Shown here piece after piece: positions 36,301-44,737 of a stretch of 64,000 nt of DNA (the stretch's first letter is position 1; each line of letters opens with the position of its first letter). The stretch is from Vibrio penaeicida (GTDB lineage: Bacteria > Pseudomonadota > Gammaproteobacteria > Enterobacterales > Vibrionaceae). The notes below the pieces were generated by a model. The model was not told where the DNA came from, did no database searches, and saw only the letters and a list, made by a program, of their open reading frames with translations. The stretch spans positions 124,001-188,000 of the forward strand of contig NZ_JAUYVM010000007.1 in assembly GCF_030689305.1 (NCBI RefSeq). Direction: 5' to 3'. The position numbers and the translations under genes were made by a program.

Positions 36301-38159
36301 CTTTCACTGTATACCCAGTAATAGCCACCGGCATTGCGTTCTAAATGGTAATCGACTTTGCCAGCTTCCAATTGTTTCCCATCGCCGCTCAGCAAAGCTA
36401 CATGAAATTCTACAGAGCTGTACGAATCAATATCGCCTTGAGGGGCTTTAAGACCAGCCAATTTCTTCCCAGACCAAAGCTGACGCTGCTGGCTGCGAGA
36501 GACACTCGCGCCTCCGGTTTCGAATAGCTCGAAGGTGAAGCGAGCGTTAACCGGCGATTTCATCAATGAGGATTTATATAATGGAAACGTGAGTGAGTAC
36601 TTGCCTTGGTCATCGAGATTTATGTCATCAATACTCTCTACATCACGCCAATGTGAAATCGAGAAAGCTTGTCCAACAAAGTAATCGCTAAACTTCGTGT
36701 CGAAATGGTTCGTTGGTTGGTAATCCGTGCGAATAGACACTCTGTTTTGTGCCGCAGGGGAGCCAAATAAGTATCGACCATCAAGGTCAGCGGTAACGTT
36801 TTTTGCACCAAGATCGATGTCTTTGGGTAAATCGACGGTGAGATCCATTCTCTCAGGAACAAACTCGCTGACATTAAAGGTAAAGGAACTGATAGGCGTT
36901 TTGGCTTTCTTATGGAGCTTTATCTGAGCGACCCATTTACCCAATGGCGCGCTAGTTGGAATGGCATAGTTGTCACTGTAGAAACCACTTGCTGCACTTG
37001 GGCTCAACCAACGACCCGCCGCAATACTTTGGTCTGGTTTTACGTATTCCACATACAAGCGATGGATATCGGGCGCGATCTCACCGTCTTGGTCTCTGGC
37101 AATAATATTCAAAGGAAGAGTGTCGCCAGGTCGGAATAAATCGCGGTTTGAATACACAAACGCTTCATGATCTTGATACTGACGCCCCGCGACTTGGTAG
37201 TCGGACAAATCCAGTGGCATCTCACGCAATGGCAGTACGCTCACTTCTGCCTCTTTCTTAACAAATAAGATATCGCCCTGTTTTACCTGATAGTCAAACT
37301 GTGCAAAGCCTTCTGTGGATGTACCCAAATCGGTTTTAGAACCATCGGAGTGATAAACCGAAATTTGGGCGTTTGTAACAGGCTCAGAGCTTGATAACGA
37401 CGACAGTTGAACCGCCAGATGTTCTGGAAACACTTTGGTCTGAATACCGATGTCGGTCAGTGCTACTTGAATCGCTTTTTCGCTATCGTAACTGAAACTT
37501 CCCGTTGGCTTTACGATCAACAAATACCAGCCGCTGTCGAGTTCAGGCGGCAATAAGAGTTCTGAGTATTGCGTTTGGTTGGTTTTTGCTTTCTCAATAT
37601 CAAAGCTCAATTCGGTAATCGGTTGAGTTGATTTAGTGAGTCTATTCAGTGCCCAGCGATCTGGAGACGCAGAATAATGGGAAGCGTTGAGAAAGCGGGC
37701 AGGGTCGCTGACTTTAAGAATTTCAACGGAGACCTGTTCAACGTTGGTTGTCGATATTGGAACACTGCGCTTTCCTTTGGAAGGCACTATCGGACCGCGC
37801 CCAATCACTTCTAGTGTCGGGTCTTTTTTGTGAATGGTCACTTTTTTTGTGGAAGAACCGTTGTATTTCAGACCGTGGTTGAGTGCTACAAGATAACCTT
37901 GACCCACATTGATGTCGGTATAAATCAGTGCATTCTTCGCTTTACTGAGCTGCCAAGTGTCTGGAAGGTGAGCCTCTTCCCCTTTTTTCTGAATGGTGAC
38001 TGCATCTTGAAACGGTACGACATCATCAAACTGCACTATGATTGCTGGCGCACCATTGTGGTTATAGCCACCAATATAGGAAATGGTTGTACTTCCCCAG
38101 CTGAGAAGCGACCAAAAGGTCAATGTCATAGCGAGTGTAAATTGGGCAAATCGTCTCAT
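33339..38159 (-). CDS. Bacterial alpha-2-macroglobulin (YfhM-like)
   Basis: A very large periplasmic protein (about 1606 residues) thought to trap proteases that enter the periplasm, working with PbpC in wall repair. It has a signal peptide (M-R-R-F-A-Q-F-T-L-A-M-T...W-G-S) from ATG 38159, with a good ribosome-binding site, repeated MG domains, and a thioester motif C-A-E-Q near residue 1148 in Y-P-Y-G-C-A-E-Q. Unlike E. coli YfhM I see no lipobox cysteine after the signal peptide, so it may be soluble. An upstream alternative start at 38186 would bury the signal peptide. Confidence 0.92.
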   Translation of the reverse strand: MRRFAQFTLAMTLTFWSLLSWGSTTISYIGGYNHNGAPAIIVQFDDVVPFQDAVTIQKKGEEAHLPDTWQLSKAKNALIYTDINVGQGYLVALNHGLKYNGSSTKKVTIHKKDPTLEVIGRGPIVPSKGKRSVPISTTNVEQVSVEILKVSDPARFLNASHYSASPDRWALNRLTKSTQPITELSFDIEKAKTNQTQYSELLLPPELDSGWYLLIVKPTGSFSYDSEKAIQVALTDIGIQTKVFPEHLAVQLSSLSSSEPVTNAQISVYHSDGSKTDLGTSTEGFAQFDYQVKQGDILFVKKEAEVSVLPLREMPLDLSDYQVAGRQYQDHEAFVYSNRDLFRPGDTLPLNIIARDQDGEIAPDIHRLYVEYVKPDQSIAAGRWLSPSAASGFYSDNYAIPTSAPLGKWVAQIKLHKKAKTPISSFTFNVSEFVPERMDLTVDLPKDIDLGAKNVTADLDGRYLFGSPAAQNRVSIRTDYQPTNHFDTKFSDYFVGQAFSISHWRDVESIDDINLDDQGKYSLTFPLYKSSLMKSPVNARFTFELFETGGASVSRSQQRQLWSGKKLAGLKAPQGDIDSYSSVEFHVALLSGDGKQLEAGKVDYHLERNAGGYYWVYSESSGWDIRSDDKWRPVEVNQIDTIADQSVPLQLKLDWGRYRLTLRTEDGTITRYPFWAGWNEGNAQQPVKPDQLSLTLDKKRYNAGDTVQVSLFSKQAGELMLSLDGGQSLLQQRHTITAGQHQFEIALDPNTNRHDLYLTATLVSSATDQDSSGNALPRRYFAVAPVMLDREARRLPISIEHAEKLLPLEPATIKVKLDKAVETRAWVTLSLMDRGIVNLAKYHPPKMADWFFSHRRYQGDVIDLYSRLYQTRPDSFVTHHRYGGDQEIDLNISKDDLVESKTITIMSELIQFDQNGEANITVDIPDYNGQAQVVAMAFTDNQFGQSESNVTISAPIVAELAVPRFLAPGDSSQTYMELFNTSGVNQTIKASITADDILSLPGDSEFEFTLKDGERTGVPIPFEVGQIHSSSETIALKLTIDAKGEDNSQYHQQRDWSLPVRIGQPMVSQRTLITLTPKTLTPKSKESAEDSENTENPESIGNESFELTPDLWKNYQDFTEQFAVMTFSRSPQLNFAEHASDLFRYPYGCAEQTTSKAMPWLFEDSDLNQVKTKAANGKPVRQIIEDSMNRLSTMQKANGSFSLWSKHGSADPWLSMYVTEYLLEANARFSDAVPEQMLAKALENLTRYIGASKSTDASHFYALWLGAKAGLVNNAQLYSTQSTLKDSPRHGISRLSAAHLGGAFLLNGQTKQGEEYLSWAESDTMRSRVSYYEYGSDVRDLALTISILEDVQKVMKLSQDMIELRNRLAIRVMELSASKSYLSTQERIALVRAGIALKDDTNETVELLIRENDVDRKVSSQGSGQELLAVGSSVSLAGDQSVFLQLTTKGLAHSSYLNSTIDFNKALRSYRLEDGSIYKGQPLKVGDKLIVSVDYNLKEKANNALIVEYLPTGFVLENPQFTNSADIIKSSKVIESSKWDMLEYRNDRLIASTNMKKGQRYRINYVLRAETPGVSTLPALFMEKMYQPEKLIYKPYRSIESITIRP

Positions 38160-38520
38160 GGTGGTTCCTTTACCGTGATAGGTCACTAAAGAGAAAAGTC
38201 ACTGAAAGATTGTTCGGTTATTTTGATCCCAAGAAGTGTTTGAACTCTTGAGGGAATTTTGTGCGCTGACTATACAGTATCACAATCGGATTGTATAAAT
38301 TTCAATGCATATGTCCTTGATATATCCATCAATTGTTAGTTTGGTTTATCGTTTTGGAAGCATTGTCAAAGTTGGGTCAGAAGCCCACGAATTGAGACCT
38401 GAAAGGTGAGCGCTGCCTCTTATTTCACTTCTTTCGCGCCCCCTTGTCGAATTTCCCCATCTTCAACGGTATACTCAGCCCTTTACAGACATCCGCGTAA
38501 GCGTTGCAAGAGCGTAGGAC
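38160..38520. other. Divergent promoter region, no gene
   Basis: These 361 bp separate the minus-strand alpha-2-macroglobulin gene from the plus-strand rhodanese gene. A -10-like TATACT lies at 38470-38475 on the plus strand, with no good -35 at 17 bp. No operator could be assigned. Confidence 0.6.
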
Positions 38521-38955
38521 ATGCAAGAATATTTAGATTTTATTTCCAATAATCCAATTTTAGCTATGGTGTGGGCAGGTATTGTTGTTGCACTCATCGC
38601 GAACATTGTGAAAAGTAAAACAGCCGGTTACCAAGAAGTATCGGCATCTGAAGTCACCAATATGCTGAACCGTGAAGACGGCGTTGTGGTTGATATCCGT
38701 TCAAAGGATGAGTTCAAGAAAGGGCATATTACAGGCGCAGTTCACATTTTGCCTTCAGATATCAAAAATGGTTCTACAGCGAGCCTTGAAAAGCATAAAT
38801 CGAACCCAATCATTGTGGTATGCAAAACAGGTCAAACTGCGCAAGCAAGTGCGAATGAACTGAAAAAAGCAGGCTTTGAAAAGGTATACCTTCTGAAAAG
38901 CGGCTTGATTGCGTGGAATGAAGCTAATTTGCCACTGATTCGTGGCAAGAAGTAG
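38521..38955 (+). CDS. Membrane-anchored rhodanese-like protein (YibN-like)
   Basis: The 144-residue protein has one N-terminal membrane helix (about residues 12-29) and a rhodanese domain. The active-site loop is V-V-C-K-T-G-Q-T-A, so the catalytic cysteine is present. In E. coli yibN is followed by grxC-secB-gpsA-cysE. Here grxC is missing and secB follows directly, 76 bp downstream. Its sulfur-transfer substrate is unknown. Confidence 0.9.
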   Translation: MQEYLDFISNNPILAMVWAGIVVALIANIVKSKTAGYQEVSASEVTNMLNREDGVVVDIRSKDEFKKGHITGAVHILPSDIKNGSTASLEKHKSNPIIVVCKTGQTAQASANELKKAGFEKVYLLKSGLIAWNEANLPLIRGKK

Positions 38956-38982
38956 TTCATAGATACACAAACAGTTTTTAAT

Positions 38983-39005
38983 GCTCTGACTGGGTCAGTC
39001 GGAGC
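38983..39005 (+). other. Intercistronic hairpin between rhodanese gene and secB
   Basis: Arms GCTCTGACTG (38983-38992) and CAGTCGGAGC (38996-39005) form a 10-bp stem with one G-T wobble and a 3-base loop. No T run follows, so it is not a typical terminator. It may stabilise the upstream mRNA or modulate secB expression. Confidence 0.5.
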
Positions 39006-39031
39006 AGTCAAATAGATTAAAGGATTTAGAC

Positions 39032-39502
39032 ATGGCTGAAGCAGCACCTCAAGAAGCTCAACAAAACTTTGCAATTCAACGTATTTTCCTAAAAGACGTT
39101 TCTTTCGAAGCGCCTAACTCTCCGGACATGTTCCAAAAAGAGTGGAACCCAGACGTGAACTTGGATCTGGATACTCAAAGCCGTGAATTAGGTGAAGGCG
39201 TATACGAAGTGGTTCTTCGCTTAACAGTAACAGTGAAAAACGCAGAAGAATCGGCTTTCCTATGTGAAGTTCAGCAAGGTGGTATTTTCACTGCTGAGCA
39301 AATGGAAGCGGGTCAATTGGCGCATTGCCTAGGTGCATTCTGCCCGAACATTCTATTCCCATATGCTCGTGAAACGATTTCAAGCCTAGTTGTTAAGGGT
39401 ACATTCCCTCAATTGAACCTAGCACCAGTGAACTTCGACGCGTTGTTCATGAACTACCTTCAACAGCAAGCGGCTGAAGGTGAAGGCGAAGCGCAAGCTT
39501 AA
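39032..39502 (+). CDS. secB: Protein-export chaperone SecB
   Basis: SecB binds unfolded precursor proteins and delivers them to SecA. The 156-residue protein has the family sequence [16 protein letters not shown] and the C-terminal segment [10 protein letters not shown], followed by a short acidic tail typical of SecB. A terminator follows at 39559-39595, so it is likely transcribed with the rhodanese gene but apart from gpsA. Confidence 0.98.
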   Translation: MAEAAPQEAQQNFAIQRIFLKDVSFEAPNSPDMFQKEWNPDVNLDLDTQSRELGEGVYEVVLRLTVTVKNAEESAFLCEVQQGGIFTAEQMEAGQLAHCLGAFCPNILFPYARETISSLVVKGTFPQLNLAPVNFDALFMNYLQQQAAEGEGEAQA

Positions 39503-39558
39503 TCGCTTTAAGTTGGCGTTCCAGAAAATTAGAGCGCCATCTATAAAATTCAATTCTT

Positions 39559-39595
39559 ATGCACATCTGATCTCACGATACGATGTGCATTTTTA
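39559..39595 (+). terminator. Intrinsic terminator after secB
   Basis: Arms ATGCACATC (39559-39567) and GATGTGCAT (39582-39590) pair perfectly across a 14-base loop and are followed by TTTTATTG. It ends the rhodanese-secB transcript just before the MITE-like element. Confidence 0.75.
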
Positions 39596-39598
39596 TTG

Positions 39599-39881
39599 TA
39601 TACCCAAGTCACCTCAAGATGCAGGATTCAGAGCCTCATATTCTGTTTCAGTTCAAGCCTCTTTATTTCAAAAAATCAGGAACGCAGCGGAATGATGAAT
39701 CCTTTCCAAGTTCTTTGACGAAGAAATGGGGCAGAATATGGGCTCCCAAGGGCGAGTTTAACTGGCTTTCATACTGTGTTACCGATTTTTGATTTAGAAC
39801 CACTAAATCATCAAATCGGTGCCTTGTCTTAAAGACAGTTAAATCTCGCTGAACCAAGCATCTTGAGGTCACTTGGGTATA
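39599..39881. mobile_element. MITE-like intergenic repeat, 283 bp, between secB and gpsA
   Basis: The outer 24 bp at each end (39599-39622 and 39858-39881) are inverted repeats differing at one base, starting 'tatacccaagt', with weaker matching further in. The interior has no convincing gene. A degraded copy of the end also appears near 40048-40070. The element is a non-autonomous repeat. Similar ends lie at 31077-31120 and 46009-46028. I do not know an established name for it. Confidence 0.75.
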
Positions 39882-40094
39882 TACCTGCTTTGTTTTTAGC
39901 GAATCGGTACTTTGTTTTTTGTAAACCGGATGCTGAAGACGAAAGTGGGATTAGCAACATTTTCAGATCAAGCCCTGCATACTTTAGAGATCCGCAAGCC
40001 TTAGATGTCTGCAAACCCTAGTTGTCTGCAAATCAAGAGCGACATGCTAAAGTGACTTAGGTATGGGCATTCACGATACGTAACAGGTGAAACG

Positions 40095-41144
40095 ATGACA
40101 CACTCTTCAGCCAACCCAAACAGCACAAATAATAGCTACGGCAAAGAAATAGCCATGACTGTCATTGGGGCAGGATCTTATGGAACCTCGCTGGCGATTT
40201 CTTTGGCACGTAACGGAGCGAATGTCATTCTTTGGGGGCACGATCCAGAGCATATGGCGCGTCTTGAATCTGACCGAGCCAATCATGTGTTTTTGCCTGA
40301 TGTGGACTTTCCGCCTTCTCTGATTATTGAAGACAACCTAGAAAAAGCCGTCCAAGCCAGCCGAGATTTGCTGGTGGTTGTGCCTAGCCACGTATTTGGC
40401 ATCGTTTTACAAAGTATGAAGCCTTTCTTAAGGAAAGATTCACGCATTTGCTGGGCAACCAAAGGGTTGGAGCCAGAAACAGGACGCTTGTTGAAAGATG
40501 TTGCCCAAGAGCAGTTAGGTGAAGGGTACGCTTTGGCAGTGTTATCCGGTCCTACGTTTGCCAAAGAATTAGCGAAAGGAATGCCAACTGCTATCTCTGT
40601 TGCCTCTCCAGACAATGAATTTGTGAGGGATTTGCAGGAGAAAATCCACTGTAGTAAAACATTCCGTGTCTACGCTAACAGCGATTTCACGGGGATGCAG
40701 CTTGGTGGAGCCGTCAAGAATGTTATTGCGATAGGGGCTGGCATGTCTGATGGTATTGGGTTTGGTGCTAATGCACGTACAGCGCTTATTACTCGTGGCT
40801 TGGCGGAAATGACACGCCTAGGCGCATCTTTAGGTGCGCAACCGGAAACGTTTATGGGTATGGCTGGGTTAGGTGATTTGGTTCTAACGTGTACCGACAA
40901 CCAGTCGCGAAATCGTCGATTTGGTCTTGCTTTAGGGCAAGGAAAAGATGTCGACACGGCTCAAGAAGAAATTGGCCAAGTGGTAGAAGGTTATCGCAAC
41001 ACCAAAGAGGTCTGGCTACTGTCAGAGCGAATGAGGGTTGAAATGCCAATAGTTGAACAAATCTATCAAGTATTGTATCAAGGAAAAGACGCTCACATGG
41101 CAGCGCAAGATTTGCTCGCACGTGACAAGAAATCAGAAGCATAA
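40095..41144 (+). CDS. gpsA: Glycerol-3-phosphate dehydrogenase [NAD(P)+]
   Basis: GpsA reduces dihydroxyacetone phosphate to sn-glycerol-3-phosphate for phospholipid synthesis. The 349-residue protein has the N-terminal nucleotide loop [11 protein letters not shown] and the conserved [13 protein letters not shown] segment with the catalytic lysine. It begins with a roughly 20-residue polar extension before the Rossmann fold. cysE follows 74 bp downstream, as in many Gammaproteobacteria. Confidence 0.97.
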   Translation: MTHSSANPNSTNNSYGKEIAMTVIGAGSYGTSLAISLARNGANVILWGHDPEHMARLESDRANHVFLPDVDFPPSLIIEDNLEKAVQASRDLLVVVPSHVFGIVLQSMKPFLRKDSRICWATKGLEPETGRLLKDVAQEQLGEGYALAVLSGPTFAKELAKGMPTAISVASPDNEFVRDLQEKIHCSKTFRVYANSDFTGMQLGGAVKNVIAIGAGMSDGIGFGANARTALITRGLAEMTRLGASLGAQPETFMGMAGLGDLVLTCTDNQSRNRRFGLALGQGKDVDTAQEEIGQVVEGYRNTKEVWLLSERMRVEMPIVEQIYQVLYQGKDAHMAAQDLLARDKKSEA

Positions 41145-41218
41145 AGCGGCGCTGTACTTTAAATAATTGGACTTTGCTTAGATAAAACATCTATTTCAAG
41201 GATGATTGGAATACCACA

Positions 41219-42040
41219 ATGAAGCTATGTGAAAAACAAAAGGTTTGGAAGGCGATAGTTCGTGAAGCACGAGAACTGTCAGAGCAAGAGCCGATGCTGG
41301 CGAGTTTTTACCACGCCACCATCATCAACCACGATAGTTTGGGAGCAGCGCTGAGCTACATCCTTGCCAACAAACTGAAAACCGCCTCTATGCCTGCCAT
41401 GGGAGTGCGCGAAGTGGTGGAGCAAGCGTTTAACTCCGATCCAGAACTTACCGCTTCAGCAGCTTGTGATATTTGTGCAACCGTCAACCGTGACCCCGCC
41501 GTTGCTATGTATTCCATGCCGCTTCTCTACCTCAAAGGTTTTCATGCCTTGCAAGGTTACCGTGTGGCTAACTGGCTCTGGAAACAGGGTAGGGTAGCGC
41601 TAGCCACTTACTTGCAAAATCAAATATCCGTCGCATGTCAGGTAGATATCCACCCAGCTGCTCAAATTGGTAGAGGTATCATGCTCGATCACGCAACTGG
41701 TATTGTTATCGGTGAAACTGCAGTAGTGGAGAATGATGTTTCCATACTTCAAGACGTGACATTAGGTGGTACTGGTAAGGAAAGCGGCGATCGTCACCCG
41801 AAAATCCGCGAAGGCGTTATGATTGGTGCAGGGTCAAAAATTTTGGGTAATATCGAAGTTGGAGAGGGCGCCAAAATTGGTTCAGGCTCCGTGGTTCTTC
41901 AACCGGTACCGGAACACACGACAGTGGCGGGTGTGCCAGCAAAAATTGTCGGTAGACCTAAAAGCGACAAGCCTTCTCTCGATATGGACCAGCAGTTTAA
42001 CGGGAAGTCTCAAACATTCATTGGCGGAGATGGCATTTAG
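41219..42040 (+). CDS. cysE: Serine O-acetyltransferase
   Basis: CysE acetylates serine to O-acetylserine, the entry to cysteine synthesis, and is feedback-inhibited by cysteine. The 273-residue protein has the helical N-terminal domain, then a left-handed beta-helix with D-I-H-P-A-A-Q-I-G-R-G-I-M-L-D-H-A-T-G containing the catalytic Asp/His. It ends in V-A-G-V-P-A-K-I-V-G. A terminator follows at 42054. Confidence 0.97.
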   Translation: MKLCEKQKVWKAIVREARELSEQEPMLASFYHATIINHDSLGAALSYILANKLKTASMPAMGVREVVEQAFNSDPELTASAACDICATVNRDPAVAMYSMPLLYLKGFHALQGYRVANWLWKQGRVALATYLQNQISVACQVDIHPAAQIGRGIMLDHATGIVIGETAVVENDVSILQDVTLGGTGKESGDRHPKIREGVMIGAGSKILGNIEVGEGAKIGSGSVVLQPVPEHTTVAGVPAKIVGRPKSDKPSLDMDQQFNGKSQTFIGGDGI

Positions 42041-42053
42041 CCAGCGCGATGAA

Positions 42054-42090
42054 AAAGACCACTTGAGTATTCTTCGCTCAAGTGGTTTGA
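42054..42090 (+). terminator. Intrinsic terminator after cysE
   Basis: Arms ACCACTTGAG (42058-42067) and CTCAAGTGGT (42077-42086) form a perfect 10-bp stem with a 9-base loop, followed by a short T run. It lies 14 bp after the cysE stop. Confidence 0.75.
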
Positions 42091-42161
42091 TACGTTCAAG
42101 CGGCTTAGGTTTTGATCTTAAGCTCCAGAATTCTAATTATAAAATCAATAACGTCGGTTAA

Positions 42162-42755
42162 ATGGAACACTCCCAATTATTTAAAACTCTTGCTCTGCAT
42201 GCACTGCTGCATCTTCAATTCCAAATCCAGTTAAAGCCGCGTGTTGTCACGGGTACTCTGGCTAAAAACGATGTCCTCATTCGCTGGTTTAAACCCAAGT
42301 TAAAACTGAATAAGTACAAGTCTATTCGTAAGCAAATCAAGCTATTTGTTAACTTAAGCAAGCATTCCAACTCCAATTTGGAGCGTTTTTTAGAAGGCTT
42401 AGTGCTTGGTGAAGATGGGAAGCCAGGCTACCCACACTTGGATGGTTACTTATTGTTAATGAATGAGATCGAGAAAAAGCTGGGTACGACGGTTGTGTTA
42501 TCAACACCCGAAGCGCTGGATTTGGACTTCAATAAAAACGGCAACTTAGTTGCCGTGTTGTCTCAGGACCTTAACGCGCATTTTAACGACACCAATCAAT
42601 TGCAAACACCCATACCGATGCTATTTCGCGGAAACTTAACCCATCGACATACGTTCCTTGGCAGCATTTACGCCAATAGCCAGTTTGACTATGACGTTGA
42701 GTACGAAGACGACAGTTTTATCCGTATTCTTCTCTCTGCCAAAGCGGAAAGCTAA
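42162..42755 (+). CDS. Uncharacterised protein (possible DUF2913 family)
   Basis: A 197-residue soluble protein without signal peptide or membrane segment. It has a basic middle section (K-P-K-L-K-L-N-K-Y-K-S-I-R-K), and the C-terminal part is acidic. It resembles small Vibrio proteins annotated as DUF2913, but I am unsure of the family. It follows the cysE terminator and is convergent with the GMC oxidoreductase gene. No function is proposed. Confidence 0.7.
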   Translation: MEHSQLFKTLALHALLHLQFQIQLKPRVVTGTLAKNDVLIRWFKPKLKLNKYKSIRKQIKLFVNLSKHSNSNLERFLEGLVLGEDGKPGYPHLDGYLLLMNEIEKKLGTTVVLSTPEALDLDFNKNGNLVAVLSQDLNAHFNDTNQLQTPIPMLFRGNLTHRHTFLGSIYANSQFDYDVEYEDDSFIRILLSAKAES

Positions 42756-42783
42756 ACTTCAACACACCCCAGTTTCTCACAGT

Positions 42784-44391
42784 CTAGTGATCGTTATCCT
42801 CTAAAATCATGTCGGCTGCTTTCTCGGCAATCATGATGGTAGGGGCGTTGGTATTGCCCGATACTATGTCGGGCATCACAGACGCATCGGCAATGCGAAG
42901 CCCTTCAATTCCATGCACTTTCAAGTGGTGATCAACGACGGCCATGTCATCTTTCCCCATCTTACATGTACTGGTTGGGTGGTAAATGGTTTGGCTATAT
43001 TGACGGGCTGCTTCCAGTAATTCTTCATCCGATTGATATTGGCTTCCCGGAACATATTCTTCAATAATATGCTCAGATAGGGCTGGTTGTGAGGAGATGT
43101 GTCTCGCCATCTTAATGGCATCCACCACGACTTGTTGATCGCGCTCGTCCGACAAATAATTAGGCTGAATGATCGGGTGCTGGGCTGGATCGCGAGACTG
43201 AATTTCAACGTAGCCTCGGCTGTGTGGGCGAAGCTGGCATACGGAAGAGGTAAAAGCGGAAAAGGGGTGTGCTCCTTCTCCGGGCTTATCCGCGCTGAGT
43301 GGTTGCATGTGAAATTGTATATCTGGTCGCTCAACTTGCGGATTGGATCGCGTAAATACCGTGACCTGGCTGGCTGCTAACGTAAGAGGTCCTGTGCGAT
43401 TAAAGGCGTACTGCATACCTACCCATATTCGCTTCAGAGGGTTATTGACCTCATCATTAAGCGTGCGCTGGCTGGTTTTAAAGACCAAGCGAATTTGCAA
43501 GTGATCTTGCAGATTTTTCCCGACACCAGGCAACGGGTGGATCAACGGAATGTCGAGGCGATCCAGTAGATCGCGATCCCCAATGCCTGAAAGTTGGAGT
43601 ATCTGCGGCGACCCAATAGCACCGGATGACAGTACCACTTCTTTAGCAACCCTAGCGGTTATCTTTGTAAGGTGTTGCTGGTATTCGACCCCAACGGCTT
43701 TCTTATCTTCAAATACGATGCGGTGTACCTGCGCATGTAACGCGACAGTAAGGTTCGGCCGTGAGAGTACAGGTTTTAAGAAACCCTTCGCAGTGCTCCA
43801 ACGAAACCCTTTGTATGCAGTTTGCTGAAAATACCCAACCCCTTCTTGGTGCTCGCCGTTGTAGTCATTATTTTCAGGAATGCCTGCTTGAATGGCCGCC
43901 TGGATAAAGTAGTCGGCAATAGGGCGCCGAAGCCGAAGATCCGACACTTTTAAAGGACCGCCTACACCGTGGTATTGGCTTTCACCGCGTTCTTGATCTT
44001 CCGACTTTTTAAAATAGGGGAGCACTTCGTCGTAAGACCATCCAGTATTTCCGAGAGCCGACCATCGATCATAATCCTCTGCTTGCCCTCGCACATACAG
44101 CAAACCATTTAACGCACTGGACCCCCCGATAACTTTGCCTCTGGGCCACTGAAGTTGGCGTTGATTGATGCCTTTATCAGGTGAAGTTAAATAGCACCAA
44201 TCCGTTTTTGGGTTGTGCATCGTTTTAAAGTACCCGACTGGAATATGCAGCCATGGGTTGTTGTCGTTACCGCCTGCTTCAATGAGTAAAACCGTGTTTT
44301 TCGGATTGGCAGACAGCCGGTTTGCTAGAACGCACCCTGCCGATCCTGCCCCCACCACGATGTAATCGTATTGTGTTTCCGATGTGCTCAT
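42784..44391 (-). CDS. GMC-family FAD-dependent alcohol/choline dehydrogenase-like oxidoreductase
   Basis: The 535-residue protein has the FAD-binding V-V-G-A-G-S-A-G-C-V-L-A near the N-terminus, the GMC signature 1 around P-R-G-K-V-I-G-G-S-S-A-L-N, and the C-terminal H-P-T-S-T-C-K-M-G and S-G-N-T-N-A-P segments with the catalytic His and Asn. It is about as long as BetA and AlkJ but lies away from bet genes. Its neighbours are a TRAP transporter and an IclR regulator, divergent across 346 bp. Its substrate is probably an alcohol taken up or produced by that pathway. Confidence 0.88.
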   Translation of the reverse strand: MSTSETQYDYIVVGAGSAGCVLANRLSANPKNTVLLIEAGGNDNNPWLHIPVGYFKTMHNPKTDWCYLTSPDKGINQRQLQWPRGKVIGGSSALNGLLYVRGQAEDYDRWSALGNTGWSYDEVLPYFKKSEDQERGESQYHGVGGPLKVSDLRLRRPIADYFIQAAIQAGIPENNDYNGEHQEGVGYFQQTAYKGFRWSTAKGFLKPVLSRPNLTVALHAQVHRIVFEDKKAVGVEYQQHLTKITARVAKEVVLSSGAIGSPQILQLSGIGDRDLLDRLDIPLIHPLPGVGKNLQDHLQIRLVFKTSQRTLNDEVNNPLKRIWVGMQYAFNRTGPLTLAASQVTVFTRSNPQVERPDIQFHMQPLSADKPGEGAHPFSAFTSSVCQLRPHSRGYVEIQSRDPAQHPIIQPNYLSDERDQQVVVDAIKMARHISSQPALSEHIIEEYVPGSQYQSDEELLEAARQYSQTIYHPTSTCKMGKDDMAVVDHHLKVHGIEGLRIADASVMPDIVSGNTNAPTIMIAEKAADMILEDNDH

Positions 44392-44737
44392 CTCTTCACA
44401 TTCCCTGTGTCTGTGTGACAGCGATTCCGCGATTCTACGCAGAATTCTTAGTATATCTTAAGTTTCATTTATTGAGACTAAATGGCTCAATTTTTTAAGT
44501 CAAGGGTTGTTTTTTTATTTTTTTGTGTAATAAATGAGCAATATTGAATCATAAAATTTAACATTTGCATGGAAGAAATATTGGGAATGTAAACAGATTC
44601 AATAGCTATAACAGCGTGTTACCCAAACGAATAACCGCACGGTTATCAAAGCAAGGTAACCCTTTCTGTTTGTCGGAATAGTGGTAGTCAAAGAGCTGAG
44701 GTTTCGCTGTTCATCATTAGTCAATGGAGTGATAACC
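44392..44737. other. Divergent control region between GMC gene and TRAP operon
   Basis: This 346-bp gene-free stretch is AT-rich around 44450-44600. It probably holds promoters for both directions and IclR-type binding sites, but I could not point to a specific palindrome or a convincing -35/-10 pair. Confidence 0.5.

Noticed and set aside
37830..38189. 119-residue plus-strand reading over the alpha-2-macroglobulin start
   Set aside because: It overlaps a clear signal-peptide coding region in the opposite strand and shows no recognisable protein features.
39599..39881. Small protein genes inside the MITE-like element
   Set aside because: Readings of 69-71 residues on both strands are present, but they cross the inverted repeats, lack ribosome-binding sites, and change with the repeat ends.
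40283..40957. Minus-strand readings of about 100 residues over gpsA
   Set aside because: They are antisense to the strongly conserved gpsA and carry no motifs.
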